Positions 21,954 to 32,829 of a stretch of DNA of 64,000 nucleotides are shown piece after piece; position 1 is the stretch's first letter; each line of letters starts with the position of its first letter. The translations under genes were made by a program, and so were the position numbers. This stretch comes from Petrosia ficiformis (taxonomy: Eukaryota > Porifera > Demospongiae > Haplosclerida > Petrosiidae), in NCBI GenBank assembly GCA_947044365.1, contig OX345636.1, positions 29,120,466 to 29,184,465 of the forward strand, read 5' to 3'. The notes beneath the pieces are model-generated. The model was not told the origin of the DNA and did not search any database. It saw nothing but the letters and a program-made list of their open reading frames with translations.

Positions 21954-22302
21954 ATAATTTATACACATACAAAATAAGTAAAACTGATTATGTTTGCTGT
22001 TATATTATTAGGACTATTTAACATTACATAATTATTAACAACATTGCTCTAAAATTACATAATCAAGGAAAATAAGTGTTTATAAAAGACTACCAATATT
22101 CTTGGCATACATGCATTTACAATATATACACATAATTAAAATCATCTTATGGCTCAAGAGGAGTATTTGCTTCATCCTTACTGAAAGGTAAGAAGGTACT
22201 CATTACCTGCCCATTAAAATTCTAATATTACGTTATTACATGTGACCGGGAGCCCACTCTCGTTCAGAATTGCTGAGTGATTTCTGTTTAAAAATCACCC
22301 AG

Positions 22303-23894
22303 TTTTCTCAACTGATCCAACCGCATTACAAATAATTCTTTATTACGGTGAACTTGAACTCACTAATCCTGTTGGTTGCTTTGTTAAAATTGGATGTCTA
22401 ATGTTTTCACTAGGGAATATACATCCCAGATTTCAATCTTCTCTTAAATCTATGTACTTAGTAGCTGTTGCAACAACAAGTGTTATTGACAAATATGGAA
22501 TTGATAGAATTTTGCAGCCCTTTGTAAGAGATATAAATAAACTAACAGAGAGTGGTCTTACGATTACTATAAATGGTCGTAGCGTAACGTTAGTGGGAGC
22601 TTTATTAGCTGTGATTGCTGATACATTAGCAAGTCACCAATTAAGAGGTTTCAAAGAATCCATGTCATGGGCATTAAGAATTTGTCGTTCATGCATGGCT
22701 ACAAAAGAAACCATAGCCTTGCATTTTGTTGAAGAAAGATTTGAACTTAGAACAGCCTTGAAACATTGCCAACAATGTGATTCCCTGAAGGAAGAAAATG
22801 GAACAGCTAATTCTACCAAATATGGCATTAACAGAAGGTCTATTCTTCAGGATGTAAAGCACTTTTCTGTTGCTGCAAAAACCCCTGCCCATGATTTCAT
22901 GCATGACCTTTTAGAAGGTGTTATTCCTCTTGAAATGAAGCTTTTACTTAAATACCTATTTTCAAAGAAATGTATTACACTGGATGTTATCAATCAAAGA
23001 TTGCAATGTTTTGCCTTTGGCTATTCTGAGATAGGATCCAGGCCTGTTCCCTTATCCACTGCTGCATTTGACAATGATTCAAAACTCAGACAATCAGCAT
23101 CAAGAATGTTGTTGTTAGCGAGGGTTTTGCCATTTCTTATAGGTGACAAAATTCCGGAAGAATGTGAATACTGGGAGTGCTACCTTACATTGCTTGATAT
23201 TCTTTACATTGCCTTGTCTCCAACTGTAAGCAAGAGCACAGTAGCTTATTTGCGAGTTCTAATTGAAGAACACCACTTGAAATTTAGAGAGCTATACCCT
23301 CATGTTAACATAATACCAAAGATGCACTACATGGTGCACTATCCTTCTCAAATCCTTGCTCTAGGTCCTTTGGTGAGAAGCTGGACTATGCGCTATGAAG
23401 CAAAGCTTAGCCTATTGAAACAATCTGGATTAAGGAGTAATTTCAAAAACGTTGCACAAACAGTAACGAAACACCATCAAGGATGGTTATTATAAACAAG
23501 CTAATCTGCATGTATCTTCTATAGAGGTTCCACCAGCAGTTAAGTATGGCTTATTGAAAGATGAAACTGAAGATCTAATCGCAAATATTTCCTCCAAGAT
23601 TCCTGGAATTCTTATGGAATCCACAATAGCCAGACCTGCATGGCTGAAGATTACAGGTCATGATGAATATCGTACTAATGATTGTTTTCTTCTTGTTAAT
23701 GTTAATGAATGTGGGGAGCCTTCGTTTGCTAAGGTGATTGATATTTATCTAATTTCAGATAACATCATAATTTTCTTAGTTCAAGCTTATTCGACACAGT
23801 TTTACTCTCGCTACTTCCATTCTTATGTCCTTGAACCATGTGTAGATTGTCATTTAGTGTGTGTAAATGAAATCAAAGATTACAGCGTGTATCA
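22303..23894 (+). pseudogene. CACTA Tnp2-like transposase, 5' part
   Basis: The exon opens after a good acceptor at 22301-22302 and reads DPTALQ, YYGELELTNPVG, and GNIHPRFQSSLKSM. It continues with LADTLASH-type sequence (IADTLASHQLRGFKES), CRSCMAT, YGINRRSIL, HDFMHDLLEGVIPLEMK and PFLIGDKIPE. It ends with NIIPKMHYMVHYP and SWTMRYEAKLS. These are the conserved blocks of animal EnSpm/CACTA transposases; acidic residues in ADTLASH and DFMHDLLEG are likely catalytic or structural (inferred). One base is off near 23490, just after VTKHHQ, so the frame shifts into the 23554-23894 segment (PPAVKYGLLKDE, DCHLVCV). The reading is cut at 23903 by the Mutator-like insertion and resumes in frame at 27962. 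Confidence 0.75.
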
Positions 23895-23903
23895 TATGAG
23901 AAA

Positions 23904-24028
23904 GGCTGTGGCTAGAGTACCGGTACCGGTACCGAAAATTTAACCCTTAAAGTACCGGTACCGGTTCCAGAAGCACAAAATTCAGAGTACTGGTACCGGT
24001 ACTGAAAATTTAACCCTTAAAGTACCGG
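23904..24028 (+). repeat. left TIR of the MULE
   Basis: Starts GGCTGTGGCTAGAGTACCGG. It carries three GGTACC-type units, where the right TIR has two, and then AAAATTTAACCCTTAAAGTA twice. Both ACCGGT and GGTACC are self-complementary, so each TIR can also fold on itself. Confidence 0.85.
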
Positions 24029-24053
24029 CAAAGACTGTCCACGTGCAACTATC

Positions 24054-27000
24054 ATGGAGATCGGTAGAGAAGTGGAAGTGGGCAGCGATGAAGTTACCTT
24101 TTGTGTGGGGGATTTATTCTCTACATTTCAAGAATTGGATGCAAAAGTCAGAGCTTATGAGAAGGCGCACTTCGTTCAATTTTGGAAGAGAGATGCCCGA
24201 ACGATTGAAGCAGCAAAAAAGCGTCTCGACAAATTCCTAAAGCCAGAGCTGAAGTATTACGAGATTAAGCTGTGTTGTATACATGGTGGACAGAGTTTTA
24301 AATCTAAGGGCAAAGGATCAAGGCATACATCGTAAGCCAGATCATCTCTGTTAAAGATACATATTTAAACATGATTATTTATGACTTTGATTACACATTA
24401 TAGGACATTTAAGCAGGACTGTCCAGCTCACATCTCTCTAAGGGCTGATGACACTGGAACTGCACTTGTTGTACGAAATGTCTGTGATGAGCACTGTCAT
24501 GATTTGTCCCAGGTAATGATTATTTTACAAACCTGATTTTTGTCTGTTGAAGTTTTGAATCAGATGATCTTGTGTATTGTTTAGGAACTCTTCAAGCACC
24601 GCCCTCAACAACGAAAGCTTTCTGATGAAACCAAAACCAAAGCTGCAGCATTGTTAGCGATAAAAGCTAACAAAAAGATGGTTCAGCAGCAGCTCTCTCT
24701 AGAAACTGGCAAGGTAATTTTGCTGAAGGACCTCTCTAACATTATGAGGGCTAATAAGCAAGGAAAGAGTAAAAATGATTTGGATGCTACTGTGCAAACA
24801 TTAATAGATAAGTATGGTGAGTTTCCAGACTTCTGCTCATCCATGTGTTTGTGATAAGAGCTTCCTGTATTTGTGTACATTTAGGTGCCAGTGTGGAGGT
24901 CTATTCGGATGAAGAAAAGAACTTTAAGGGTCTTTTTTTCCAAGATCAGCAAATGAAACACGCTTTCCAAGCATATCCTGAGCTCGTTTGCATTGATGCT
25001 ACTTATAAACTCCTTGAACTTGGACTTCCAACTTACCTAATGTTATGTGAGGATTCGAACGGCCAAAGTGAAATCATAGCTGTGTGTCTGCTGGTGACTG
25101 AAGATGCAAGTAGCATGACGTGGATGATGGATACTTTTAAAAAGCATAACGTAAACTGGGACAGAATCCGTGTCTTAATGGCAGACAAAGACATTGGAGA
25201 ACGAGATGTGTTAAAGCAGTGCATGCCTAATTCTTCTGTGTTGATCTGCCTTTTCCATGCTCTACGCAGCTTTAGGCGAGAGATTACTTGTGAGAAGATG
25301 GGTATTACAAGTGGACAGAGAACTTTGTGTCTGGAGCATGTTCAGAAAATGGCGTATGCATCTACCGAGTCCGAGTATAGTTGCCTCTATGACCAGTTGG
25401 AAAGAGATGCACCAAAAGAAGTGGTACAGTACTTCAACGACAGCTGGCACTCCATTAGAAGTGAGTGGGTACTAGGTTTTAAGTCGTGTTGTGGCAACTT
25501 TCTTAATTCTACCAACAACCGTCTTGAGAGCATAAACGGCAAACTCAAGCAAGTTATTGATCGCCATAGTACATTGGAAGAGTTCATTTCCAAATTCTTC
25601 ATAATTTTGGTGGCATTAAGAACAGAAAGAGACCACAATGCTGCCGTCCAGTTTCAGAAAGTGAAAATACATCCCTTCGCATCTGATAGTCCAGAGGGAC
25701 AATATTGCAAGTTGCTTACGTCGTATGCTTCCCCATTTGTACTGAAACAGATGGAACTGAGCAAGAAGGTGCAGGAGATCAAAGAAATTGATGGTCAATA
25801 CTTCATTCAAACTTCAGAAGGAGAGAAGTGTGTTGGTCTGTCAGACTGTAATTGCATTTTCAGAAAGTCAATGCTGTTGCCTTGTCGTCACATTTTTGCG
25901 TTGCGGAATAAACTGGAACAACCACTTTATTCAGAAGATATTTGTAATAAGCGATGGACAGCATCTTATTACCGATCCACTCAAAGGCTATTCTCCTCCT
26001 CTCATTCCGAATCCAGTCTTGTTTTGACAGAAAGTAGTTGCAAAGGAGCTCGTAAATTGAGTCAACATGAGAAGTACAGAAAAGCAACGTTAATTACTTC
26101 GGAGTTAGCATCTGTTGCTAGTACGGCATCCAATTTTCATTTTCACCGCCGAATGAAACTACTGAAGAAGCTCATTGGTTACTGGAAATTAGGAGAAGAA
26201 GTTAGCTTAGAGAAAATCGACAAAGGTGTGAAAGTTTAGGAGTTGAATTCTACACATGTAGTACAACATTCAGTGCAATATTTTGCATTCATTTTTTTAT
26301 CACTATATAGATTCTGAGGACTCGAGTAGTGACTTTGAAGAAGACAGACCAATAAACAAGCAACAGAAACGAACCATCTCCTTGGAGAGAACTCTTACAG
26401 ATGTTACTAATGTGGAGAATCAGTGTGATAGTGGATGTAACCAAACAGGGATAGCTGATGGCAGAGGTGTGTGTGTGTGAGTACACATAACTATGTTAAT
26501 ATGTGTGTGCCAATTGTCATGTAGTAGTACATGTATCTTTATGTTTGTGATTGTAATAGAGCTGAAAGACATTACTGGACAAGAAAATGATCCACCGGAC
26601 CATCATACTGAATTCTCTTTAGGTAATTAAGAAGTACTTGTGGGAGGCAATATTTAGAATTTGTTAACTCTGTAGGGTCAAAGGTCCCACCACCTATCAA
26701 GAGGAGGGGAAGACCCAAAGGCAGTGATTTGACAATTATTGGTCTCCCAGCAAAGCGAAACAGAAGAGGCAATCTACAATCAAGAAAACCTGTTAGCTTT
26801 AGTCGACTTCACACTACAGAGAAAGAGAAAGGTTAAATTTCACTGCTCTATGTTTGTCTCATGTAGTTCGTACAGTGTGTCCAACTGCAGTCTTCTTTCT
26901 TTATTTTTAGTTCTCCTTTCATGGTTTGTGGACAAAGAAGTAGCAAAAGATGCTATAGATGGCAGGTTGCTAATAGAAGAAGAGCATGTGGAGTGCAAAC

Positions 27001-27284
27001 CAGAAAGAATTCCTGATTCAATTCTAGATGAGAATGTTGATATATGCTTGATTCGTCAATACTTTTCTAGTGATGCATGGCTGCTCCTGGACACTGTTAT
27101 CAAGACTAAAATGAAAAATATAGTCTGGACCTGCCATGCCTGTCACCATGATCTCCACAGTGAGGTATCCATCATTTGTGATGCGTGCCTACTTTGGTAC
27201 CATTTTCGGTGTGTTGGTCTGAAAGCACAGCCCAAAGGAAGACAATGGTTTTGTAGGTCTTGCTATTTACTTGCTAAGAACTAA
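24054..27284 (+). CDS. MULE transposase with SWIM and PHD domains (902 aa)
   Basis: Exons 24054-24331, 24404-24512, 24585-24816, 24885-26225, 26311-26466, 26560-26622, 26676-26831 and 26911-27284 sum to 2709 nt (903 codons with stop). Every GT/AG junction is in phase, which strongly supports the model. Residues about 75-130 form a Cys/His cluster (CCIH, CPAHISL, CDEHCHD) of FLYWCH/FAR1 style. The catalytic acids are D244 (VCIDATYKLLE), D307 (MADKDIGERD) and E421 (NNRLESINGKLK), with CLFHALRSF between. The SWIM zinc motif starts at C528 (CNC...CRH). A Lys/Arg-rich RRGRPKGSD stretch follows, and a PHD finger occupies about 853-900 (CHAC, CDAC, H-x2-C, CRSC). It would cut and insert the element via its TIRs. 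No lesion is seen, so this copy may be autonomous. Confidence 0.88.
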
Positions 27285-27406
27285 AATTTAGTGATAAACA
27301 TAATCATAAGTAACTTAAACAAATTTTAATTATTTGTGAACTCAATTTACAACATGTAGTTGTCCTTTTCAGTAATTATTATTTTACTGTCACATGATCC
27401 ACTGAT

Positions 27407-27840
27407 TCACATATTATCTCTCTCTTCATAAACAGCATCATTTTGTTGTTTACATATACTATATGCTGCATTGTCAGATACTTTAACTTCTGTGATATTG
27501 TATAATTCATCTTCAGTCTTGTTCATTGGTTTATTTGACATCTTTGAATGTCTCCATAAATAACAACTGTTTATGATCAGTATCATCACACTTGTAATAA
27601 TCAATAATAATAATCCTATTACACCTATTGTGATGATTATATATAGCTTCATTGTCTGAGGTAATGGATGAGAATGGGAGAGAGGAGTATCAACTACGAA
27701 TTATACTATAGATGTTCAAGATTATCTAATATATATATACCTCTTTTTGAAGCAGGAGTCAGAATATTAGAACAATTCGTTACTGTAAAGACATTCACAG
27801 GAATGTCTGATGAAGCTCTGTGTTCAGCCAAAGATTTGTC
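27407..27840 (-). pseudogene. captured tail of a membrane receptor inside the MULE
   Basis: Two minus-strand exons join in phase across a 47-bp intron: 27840-27741 (VNVFTVTNCSNILTP) and 27693-27407, ending in TGA. The second exon encodes a hydrophobic span of about 22 residues (IIITIGVIGLLLLIITSVMI) and then a basic stop-transfer (WRHSK). A cytoplasmic tail follows with Tyr motifs DELYNI, AAYSI and AVYEE. This is the 3' end of a type I receptor-like gene with no upstream exons: the reading begins right at the right TIR. Position between the transposase stop and the TIR, on the opposite strand, fits host-exon capture as in Pack-MULEs. The parent gene is unknown; an alternative is that MULEs of this family normally encode a small membrane protein. 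Confidence 0.6.
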
Positions 27841-27841
27841 A

Positions 27842-27952
27842 GGTTTTTACCGGGTTAAATTTTCGGTACCGGTACTCTGAATTTTGTGCTTCTGGAACCG
27901 GTACCGGTACTTTAAGGGTTAAATTTTCGGTACCGGTACTCTAGCCACAGCC
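27842..27952 (-). repeat. right TIR of the MULE
   Basis: Inverted copy of 23904-24028, shorter by GGTACC-sized units. It ends GCCACAGCC at 27952, followed by the target duplication TATGAGAAA. Confidence 0.88.
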
Positions 27953-27961
27953 TATGAGAAA

Positions 27962-28031
27962 ACCATTTGTAAATGAAGCTGACACATTTATTTCTCTCAA
28001 ATGCCATTTAGAACAAGAATGTTACAATTAA
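27962..28031 (+). pseudogene. CACTA transposase, 3' end after the MULE
   Basis: Directly after the right copy of the target duplication the CACTA frame resumes with KPFVNEADTFISLKC and HLEQECYN and stops at TAA 28029-28031. With one target copy removed, the two halves join without frame change. This confirms that the MULE entered an exon of an existing CACTA gene. Confidence 0.75.
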
Positions 28032-28661
28032 CTTACATGCATATGTACATATATATAACCATTATTATTAAGACGACCATTGAAGTTTGTTGTACTTGAT
28101 AATATAATATGTAATATACCACTACCAAAATATAAAAATGAAATGCAAAGATTCCGAAAGCAACATCTGCATGTCTTGAAAGCCTGCATGTAATAAAGAA
28201 ATGTAAAGAATTAAGGGTTTAAATGACAAAATTAATGTTTCAAGTTGTCATGTTATTTACAATCTAGAAATTTGTTAATATAAATGTGTTTTATTATAGT
28301 TACTTTGACTTCATACTGTTGTTTCTCTTGTTTTAACCATGATAATTTCATTTTAAACAACTGTTGTTAATTCAATTATAGTAATTATATTAATAAATTG
28401 CAATTGCGGTTATTTTAACCACCATTTATTCTTGAAGTAATACATAATGTTTATAACTACATTGATTGATTAAAACAACCATACATCATTATGTTGACAG
28501 CACAGAGTTACAGTTGTTTCAACTGAGCAATGGTATTCTGACTTCAACTGATTACTATAACTAAAGAGAAGTTACAACAACACTACGCAGTTACTATAGC
28601 AAGATACAAAACAAGTTAAATTAATTTGACAGGTTTGAAATGACTTTTTTTTTTTGCAGTG
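28032..28661. repeat. right subterminal region of the CACTA element
   Basis: Non-coding. Contains scattered GTTTTAACCA, TTATTTTAACCACC, TAAAACAACC and GTTGTTTCAAC motifs, inverted relatives of motifs at 20290-20760, and closes with TTTTTTGCAGTG. Confidence 0.65.
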
Positions 28662-28920
28662 TTATTGTAAGTAACTAATTAATTAGATACTAGGAGGAGG
28701 TACAATCGCAAGTTGTAATGTGTACATGTATAATGCTTGCCTGTAAGTGATAAAGATATCTTTCATACCTCTTGTATCTTACCAGGAGCTCATTGTGGCC
28801 AGCTCTAGTGCCATTGTAATTAATATCCACAATACCATAGATGATATACTAGCTATAAGCTTATATGTAATTATAAAGTTATTGAACGATTCTCAATACG
28901 TTCATTCACACATCAGCAAA

Positions 28921-28922
<2 letters not shown>

Positions 28923-28973
<51 letters not shown>
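28923..28973. repeat. (AT)n microsatellite
   Basis: About 25 uninterrupted AT dinucleotides. Similar runs occur at about 42852-42889 and 54739-54771. Confidence 0.95.
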
Positions 28974-28974
<1 letters not shown>

Positions 28975-28977
<3 letters not shown>

Positions 28978-30035
28978 TATATATTATATATGTAGACATT
29001 GTAACTTACAATCTTTGATATATCTTTTTTGTATCTCCCAGTAAACAATAATTTTGCATTAAAATTTAAATTTACACACACACGTTGTATCCTTTATATG
29101 CCTCCAACAAAAGACCTCTGAACTTTAGCTACACCTTTCTTGAGTGTCACAATTTAAAACTACAGACTGTCTTCATCTCTATCCAACTCAGAGAGAAATA
29201 TAAAAGGTCAAACCAACGACCTCTTCTTTTAAGGTTGTAGTCTTTTCCGTGGGCGGATGCTACTCCAATCAGTTTCTAGTCTTGCAAGCTTCTTGCTGCA
29301 TACAATCTGGTTCCATTCTGTATTTTTTGGAAGCCACACCCACCCGGGGGTATAATTATTGGGCCTAAATGTTTTGACTGATAGTTTATTTTCAGAAACA
29401 AAGCTAAACACACCCCCACGTGGTGGTGGAGGGGGCGGTGGGTGGGAAACAATGGCGGGTAACTGTAGTTGCTCTCTGAGAAAGATCGGAGTTTGATAGT
29501 GCCTAGAAAGGTAGATTTTATGGTTTCAGTGAAAAGCTACAGAATTCAGCTTTCTTCAGCCTCTTGTAACTATAAAAGTAAAATGAATTTCCAGAAAACG
29601 GCTCTATTTGTTTTCTGTAAATGCATTGTACTTGGTGCACGCCATGATTGGTGGGCGTGGCTTTCTCGGTTTTGTACTTATTGAGATTGCAAAAATGGAC
29701 GTTTTATATATGTTTTATCAATTCCAGGACCCTATAAAGGTGATTAGAAGATATGAAGGTTGCTACTACACCAGGTTAGAGTCATATTATATAATATTCT
29801 ATTTTGAAACTGATTGAAGTCGCATCCGCCCACTCCCTAGTACCACCTTAATTCATGAGATGATGGTTCATGGAGGCAACAAAGTTGTGTCCACAGCTGT
29901 CCAGGCTCGTTTATAAAGTGGGAGGCTGGGGACTACATCAGTTATTTTCTGTGAGCTTCAACTGTTGTCATGGTCTTACGCTGTTATGCAAAGCACTCCA
30001 AAAATCCAGTAAATTTGTTAGAAACAATTGCAATA
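28975..30035. other. no gene seen
   Basis: Mixed sequence with a G-rich patch at 29415-29450 and several GTGGGCG motifs. No domain or paired repeat was recognised. Confidence 0.4.
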
Positions 30036-30039
30036 TTAA

Positions 30040-30684
30040 CTCGCGATAATTAAACCGGACCTTTTTCGAATTTAATTATCTAGGAAAATGTGTGGGCGGA
30101 GCGTATAGTAACTAAGATTTATACCACTATAACTCTCCCGTATTATGAAACTAGAGTTTCTAACTTACTTTGCTGGAAAGAAGAGTTGTTGAGAAAGCTA
30201 TAGATGTAAAATTTATGCTTCGCTATTGGCAGGAAGAGAGCAAGGCGAGTGCTTGAATATTTAGTAGTCGAAAGGGCAACGCCCACACTTTACTTACCTG
30301 TATAACTTCCACATTTTAAACAACACAGACTTATGACTTACTTATATAGACAGAGGAGCTTCTAACGAAGTCGTAGATACCAAATACATGCTTCGTTAGT
30401 TGGAAGAAAGTAGGAAGACGAGTGTTTGAAAGTGCAGTGGTCAGTGCCAATACCCGCACTTAGCGTCTTTGGGAATTCGATCGCTTATAACTTTGGATTG
30501 ATTACTCGTGTAGCTTCAAGTTTTGGATTGCTTAAAGTATATTTAGTGCACTGTCTTCAGTAAAAAATTTGGTTGAACAATAATGAACCAATTCAAAAAT
30601 ACGACTCATGACGTCTGTAGACGTCATTGGCTTTTAACGGTTTAATGTTCATGACGTCTTGAGACGTCATTGGCCGCTAAAGAG
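30040..30684 (+). mobile_element. TTAA-flanked MITE, copy 2
   Basis: Bounded by TTAA at 30036-30039 and 30685-30688 (645 bp). The interior aligns with 49711-50347 and, inverted, with 2305-2934, including ATGTGTGGGCGGAGC and GGGCAACGCCCACA. Its right end adds two tandem ATGACGTCT...AGACGTCATTGG palindromes that the other copies lack. Confidence 0.75.
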
Positions 30685-30689
30685 TTAAT

Positions 30690-31656
30690 GTATAAACTTC
30701 TAGTTCTGTACTAGTTGATGTATTGGCCCATTGTGGCTGTTATAAAGGAGAATGCATTGCAGCAGGGGAAAAATGTGAAGTTGGTGAGGAGTGCTCTGTC
30801 AAGTACTGTGATAATGCAGTGACAAGTAAGTGGTGCATGTTTTTAATTAATTAGTTATAATACTAATTACATTTCTACTTATTATGCATAATCTATATTG
30901 TATAGAATAATAGGAACACAAGAAGAAATGAATACTAAAGAAAACAAATTTATACAAGGTGGCATTACTCCGATAGTAGAAAAAGAGGGAATTAAGAAAA
31001 GAAAAATTGGTTAGCTAACTGACTTAATAGGGATTTGAAAACATTATTATTTACATTAATCATTGGATATATAATTATGTATACCTGCTGCCTAGGCTTG
31101 TATGCTGTTTGCTTATCAATTGTAATGTAATCAACTATTCTTCATAGACTCCAAAACTCTTACATGTCAACCACTGAATAAAAATGTAGTCAACTATTCT
31201 TCCAAAACTATCGACCATTGAATTCAGTTACATGGATAATATTATTATCAATTATTGTATATACAAACCACAGACACTTAGCTGTCAAAACTATATAATT
31301 ATACTTTGTATCACAAACCACAAACACTTGGCAATCAAAACAATGAACACTTCATATAAATTTGTATCTATAAACAAGATTTTTTTTAGGTGAGTGTGCC
31401 AAGGAGAATAATTCACCTAAAACAAAAAAGAGACCTAAGTGAACTAAAGGTATACATGTTATGTGTGTAACATCTATCTATCTATGTATATATTTCTAAT
31501 TTGTAGGTAAGAAAACAAAGGCTAGTTAAACCTATTTCCAAGAAAACTAAAAGTAAATCAATTTGTAACAACACAGGGACCTTAATTATCAATCTTGTGC
31601 TTACTATAGATTCTGGAAATATAATAGTAATATCTAATTCTCATATAGAAAATAAA
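30690..31656. other. mostly non-coding; Cys-rich exon-like segment at 30727-30824
   Basis: A plus-strand reading at 30727-30824 gives HCGCYKGECIAAGEKCEVG followed by EECSVKYCDNAV, nine cysteines in about 33 residues, and ends near a possible donor. Short Lys-rich readings follow at about 31390-31440. They could be exons of a decayed gene but have no identifiable relatives here. Confidence 0.3.
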
Positions 31657-31664
31657 TTACATTC

Positions 31665-32254
31665 TAGTGGTAGGCGATATATCGATACACCTATCGATAT
31701 CACCGATATTTACGGTATCGATACGATAACCACACCCATTTTAATGTTTATGTAATGTTAATAACAATAATCTTAATAAAATTAATTAATAGAAATTAAA
31801 AAAATTAATGATAATTAAAGTAATTATTGTGAAAGTTAATTCAGCTGCTACTAGCACTGCTTATTTTGTGGTTTTCTGTGTAAACAATGGCTACTCCTAG
31901 TTCGACCTCCTCTACAATGCCCATATTTATCAACACTCAGCAAGCTTGCTCGAAGATATCTTTGTCCTCTGGCCACTTCGGTTCCCTCTGAAAGACTCTT
32001 CAGCATAGCTGGAGAGTTAGTCTCTGCTAGAAAAAGCTCATTGAAGCCTAAACACATTGATATGTATCTATTTCTAAACAAATATGAGTAGTAACTTGAT
32101 AAACTATAATATGTTTTCAGTTTATTAAAATTATGTGTGGGTGTAATGGGTGTGGTCCCTATATCGTATCGATTTCATATCGATACTTTCAATATATCGG
32201 TGATATCGATCGAGATCATATCGTTCTCATTTTTAACCGTATCACCCACCATTA
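31665..32254 (+). mobile_element. hAT deletion derivative with 8-bp target duplication
   Basis: TTACATTC flanks both sides (31657-31664, 32255-32262), the 8-bp duplication of hAT elements. The ends read TAGTGGTAGGCGATA and, on the complement, TAATGGTGGGTGATAC, with TATCGATA-rich subterminal sequence on both sides. Only the last transposase exon remains inside. 590 bp in total. Confidence 0.88.
31918..32091 (+). pseudogene. hAT transposase C-terminal dimerisation domain
   Basis: The 58-codon reading runs LSKLARRYLCPLATSVPSER, LFSIAGELVSARKSS and KHIDMYLFLNKYE, then TAG. The P-x-x-S-x-x-SER-x-FS and N-x-x-x-L-x-P-x-x-x-x-x-x-x-FL pattern is the hAT dimerisation region (Dimer_Tnp_hAT). All upstream coding sequence is lost, so this copy cannot mobilise itself. 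Confidence 0.85.
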
Positions 32255-32399
32255 TTACATTCCTAAATATAATGTATCTCCCCTACCACCTCCAATTGTT
32301 TTCCTACACAAGATATTATAGAACAAGTCTGCATTTTTCGACTATGATACCACCTAGTGCATCACCATGTATGATACCACCACCTACAATGCCATTGAT

Positions 32400-32690
32400 T
32401 TGACCACTTCCATCTGAAGCAATAAACAAAGCTCAACTTGCTGATCTTTAGATGGTTTTAGGAAAATATACATGGTAAATGAAGGGAACAAAAAAAGCTG
32501 AAAAATTATATGTAAAGCTAGCAAGATATCCTACAGCAATGTACTGTTAGGAGGTGTCAAGATTTACCGGCATTACAAATACCTGTGGAGGAAATCATTA
32601 AAGCAAGTACTATTCCAACATTATCCACAATTCTGAAGTACAAAGTGGAATTTGAACCTACATCTATGTGGAATAAGTGAGGAAGAAAAG
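32400..32690 (+). pseudogene. possible BEN-like domain remnant
   Basis: Reading across frames gives EKLYVKLARYP, then LPALQIPVEEIIKAS and LKYKVEFEPTSMWNK. The YVKLAR ... LP-EE ... EFE--W order recalls BEN-type domains of invertebrate transposon-associated proteins. There are several frame changes and stops, so the call is weak. Confidence 0.25.
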
Positions 32691-32829
32691 TAAAATAGCG
32701 ATATAATAATGGTGGATATGAAACTACATAATTATTATAATCATTATCTTGTATATTTATTTTATGAAAAGAATAGATACCAGTATAAAATACAAATACA
32801 AATAAATTAATTATGCATCCAGTATAATT

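Larger units (their letters stand above)
23904..27952 (+). mobile_element. Mutator-like element (MULE), 4049 bp, apparently intact
   Basis: TATGAGAAA flanks both sides (23895-23903, 27953-27961), a perfect 9-bp target duplication typical of MULEs. The TIRs are about 110 bp, start GGCTGTGGCTAGAGTACCGG and are built from GGTACC units. Inside are an unbroken eight-exon transposase gene and, next to the right TIR, a short minus-strand receptor-like fragment. Insertion split the CACTA transposase frame exactly at a codon-preserving site. Confidence 0.9.
20279..28661. mobile_element. CACTA/EnSpm-type transposon, split by a Mutator-like insertion
   Basis: Ends are CACTGCAAAAAAAAGT at 20279 and the complement of CACTGCAAAAAAAAAAAGT ending at 28661, with TT on both outer sides. 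CACT(A/G) ends are diagnostic of CACTA elements. Inside are a plus-strand Tnp2-like transposase (22303-28031, interrupted) and a minus-strand second-protein gene (21953-21248), the two-gene content known from animal EnSpm elements. Tandem and dispersed GTTGAAATAACA-like motifs fill both subterminal regions. Without the nested 4049-bp element and one target copy it would be about 4.3 kb. Confidence 0.75.

Noticed and set aside
20279..28661. Reading the whole 8.4 kb as one gene-rich giant transposon
   Set aside because: The inner 4049 bp has its own TIRs and 9-bp target duplication and interrupts a CACTA exon, so it is a nested element rather than cargo.
28747..28974. 75-codon frame ending in Tyr-Ile repeats
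   Set aside because: The end is a translated (AT)n microsatellite and the start has no motif.
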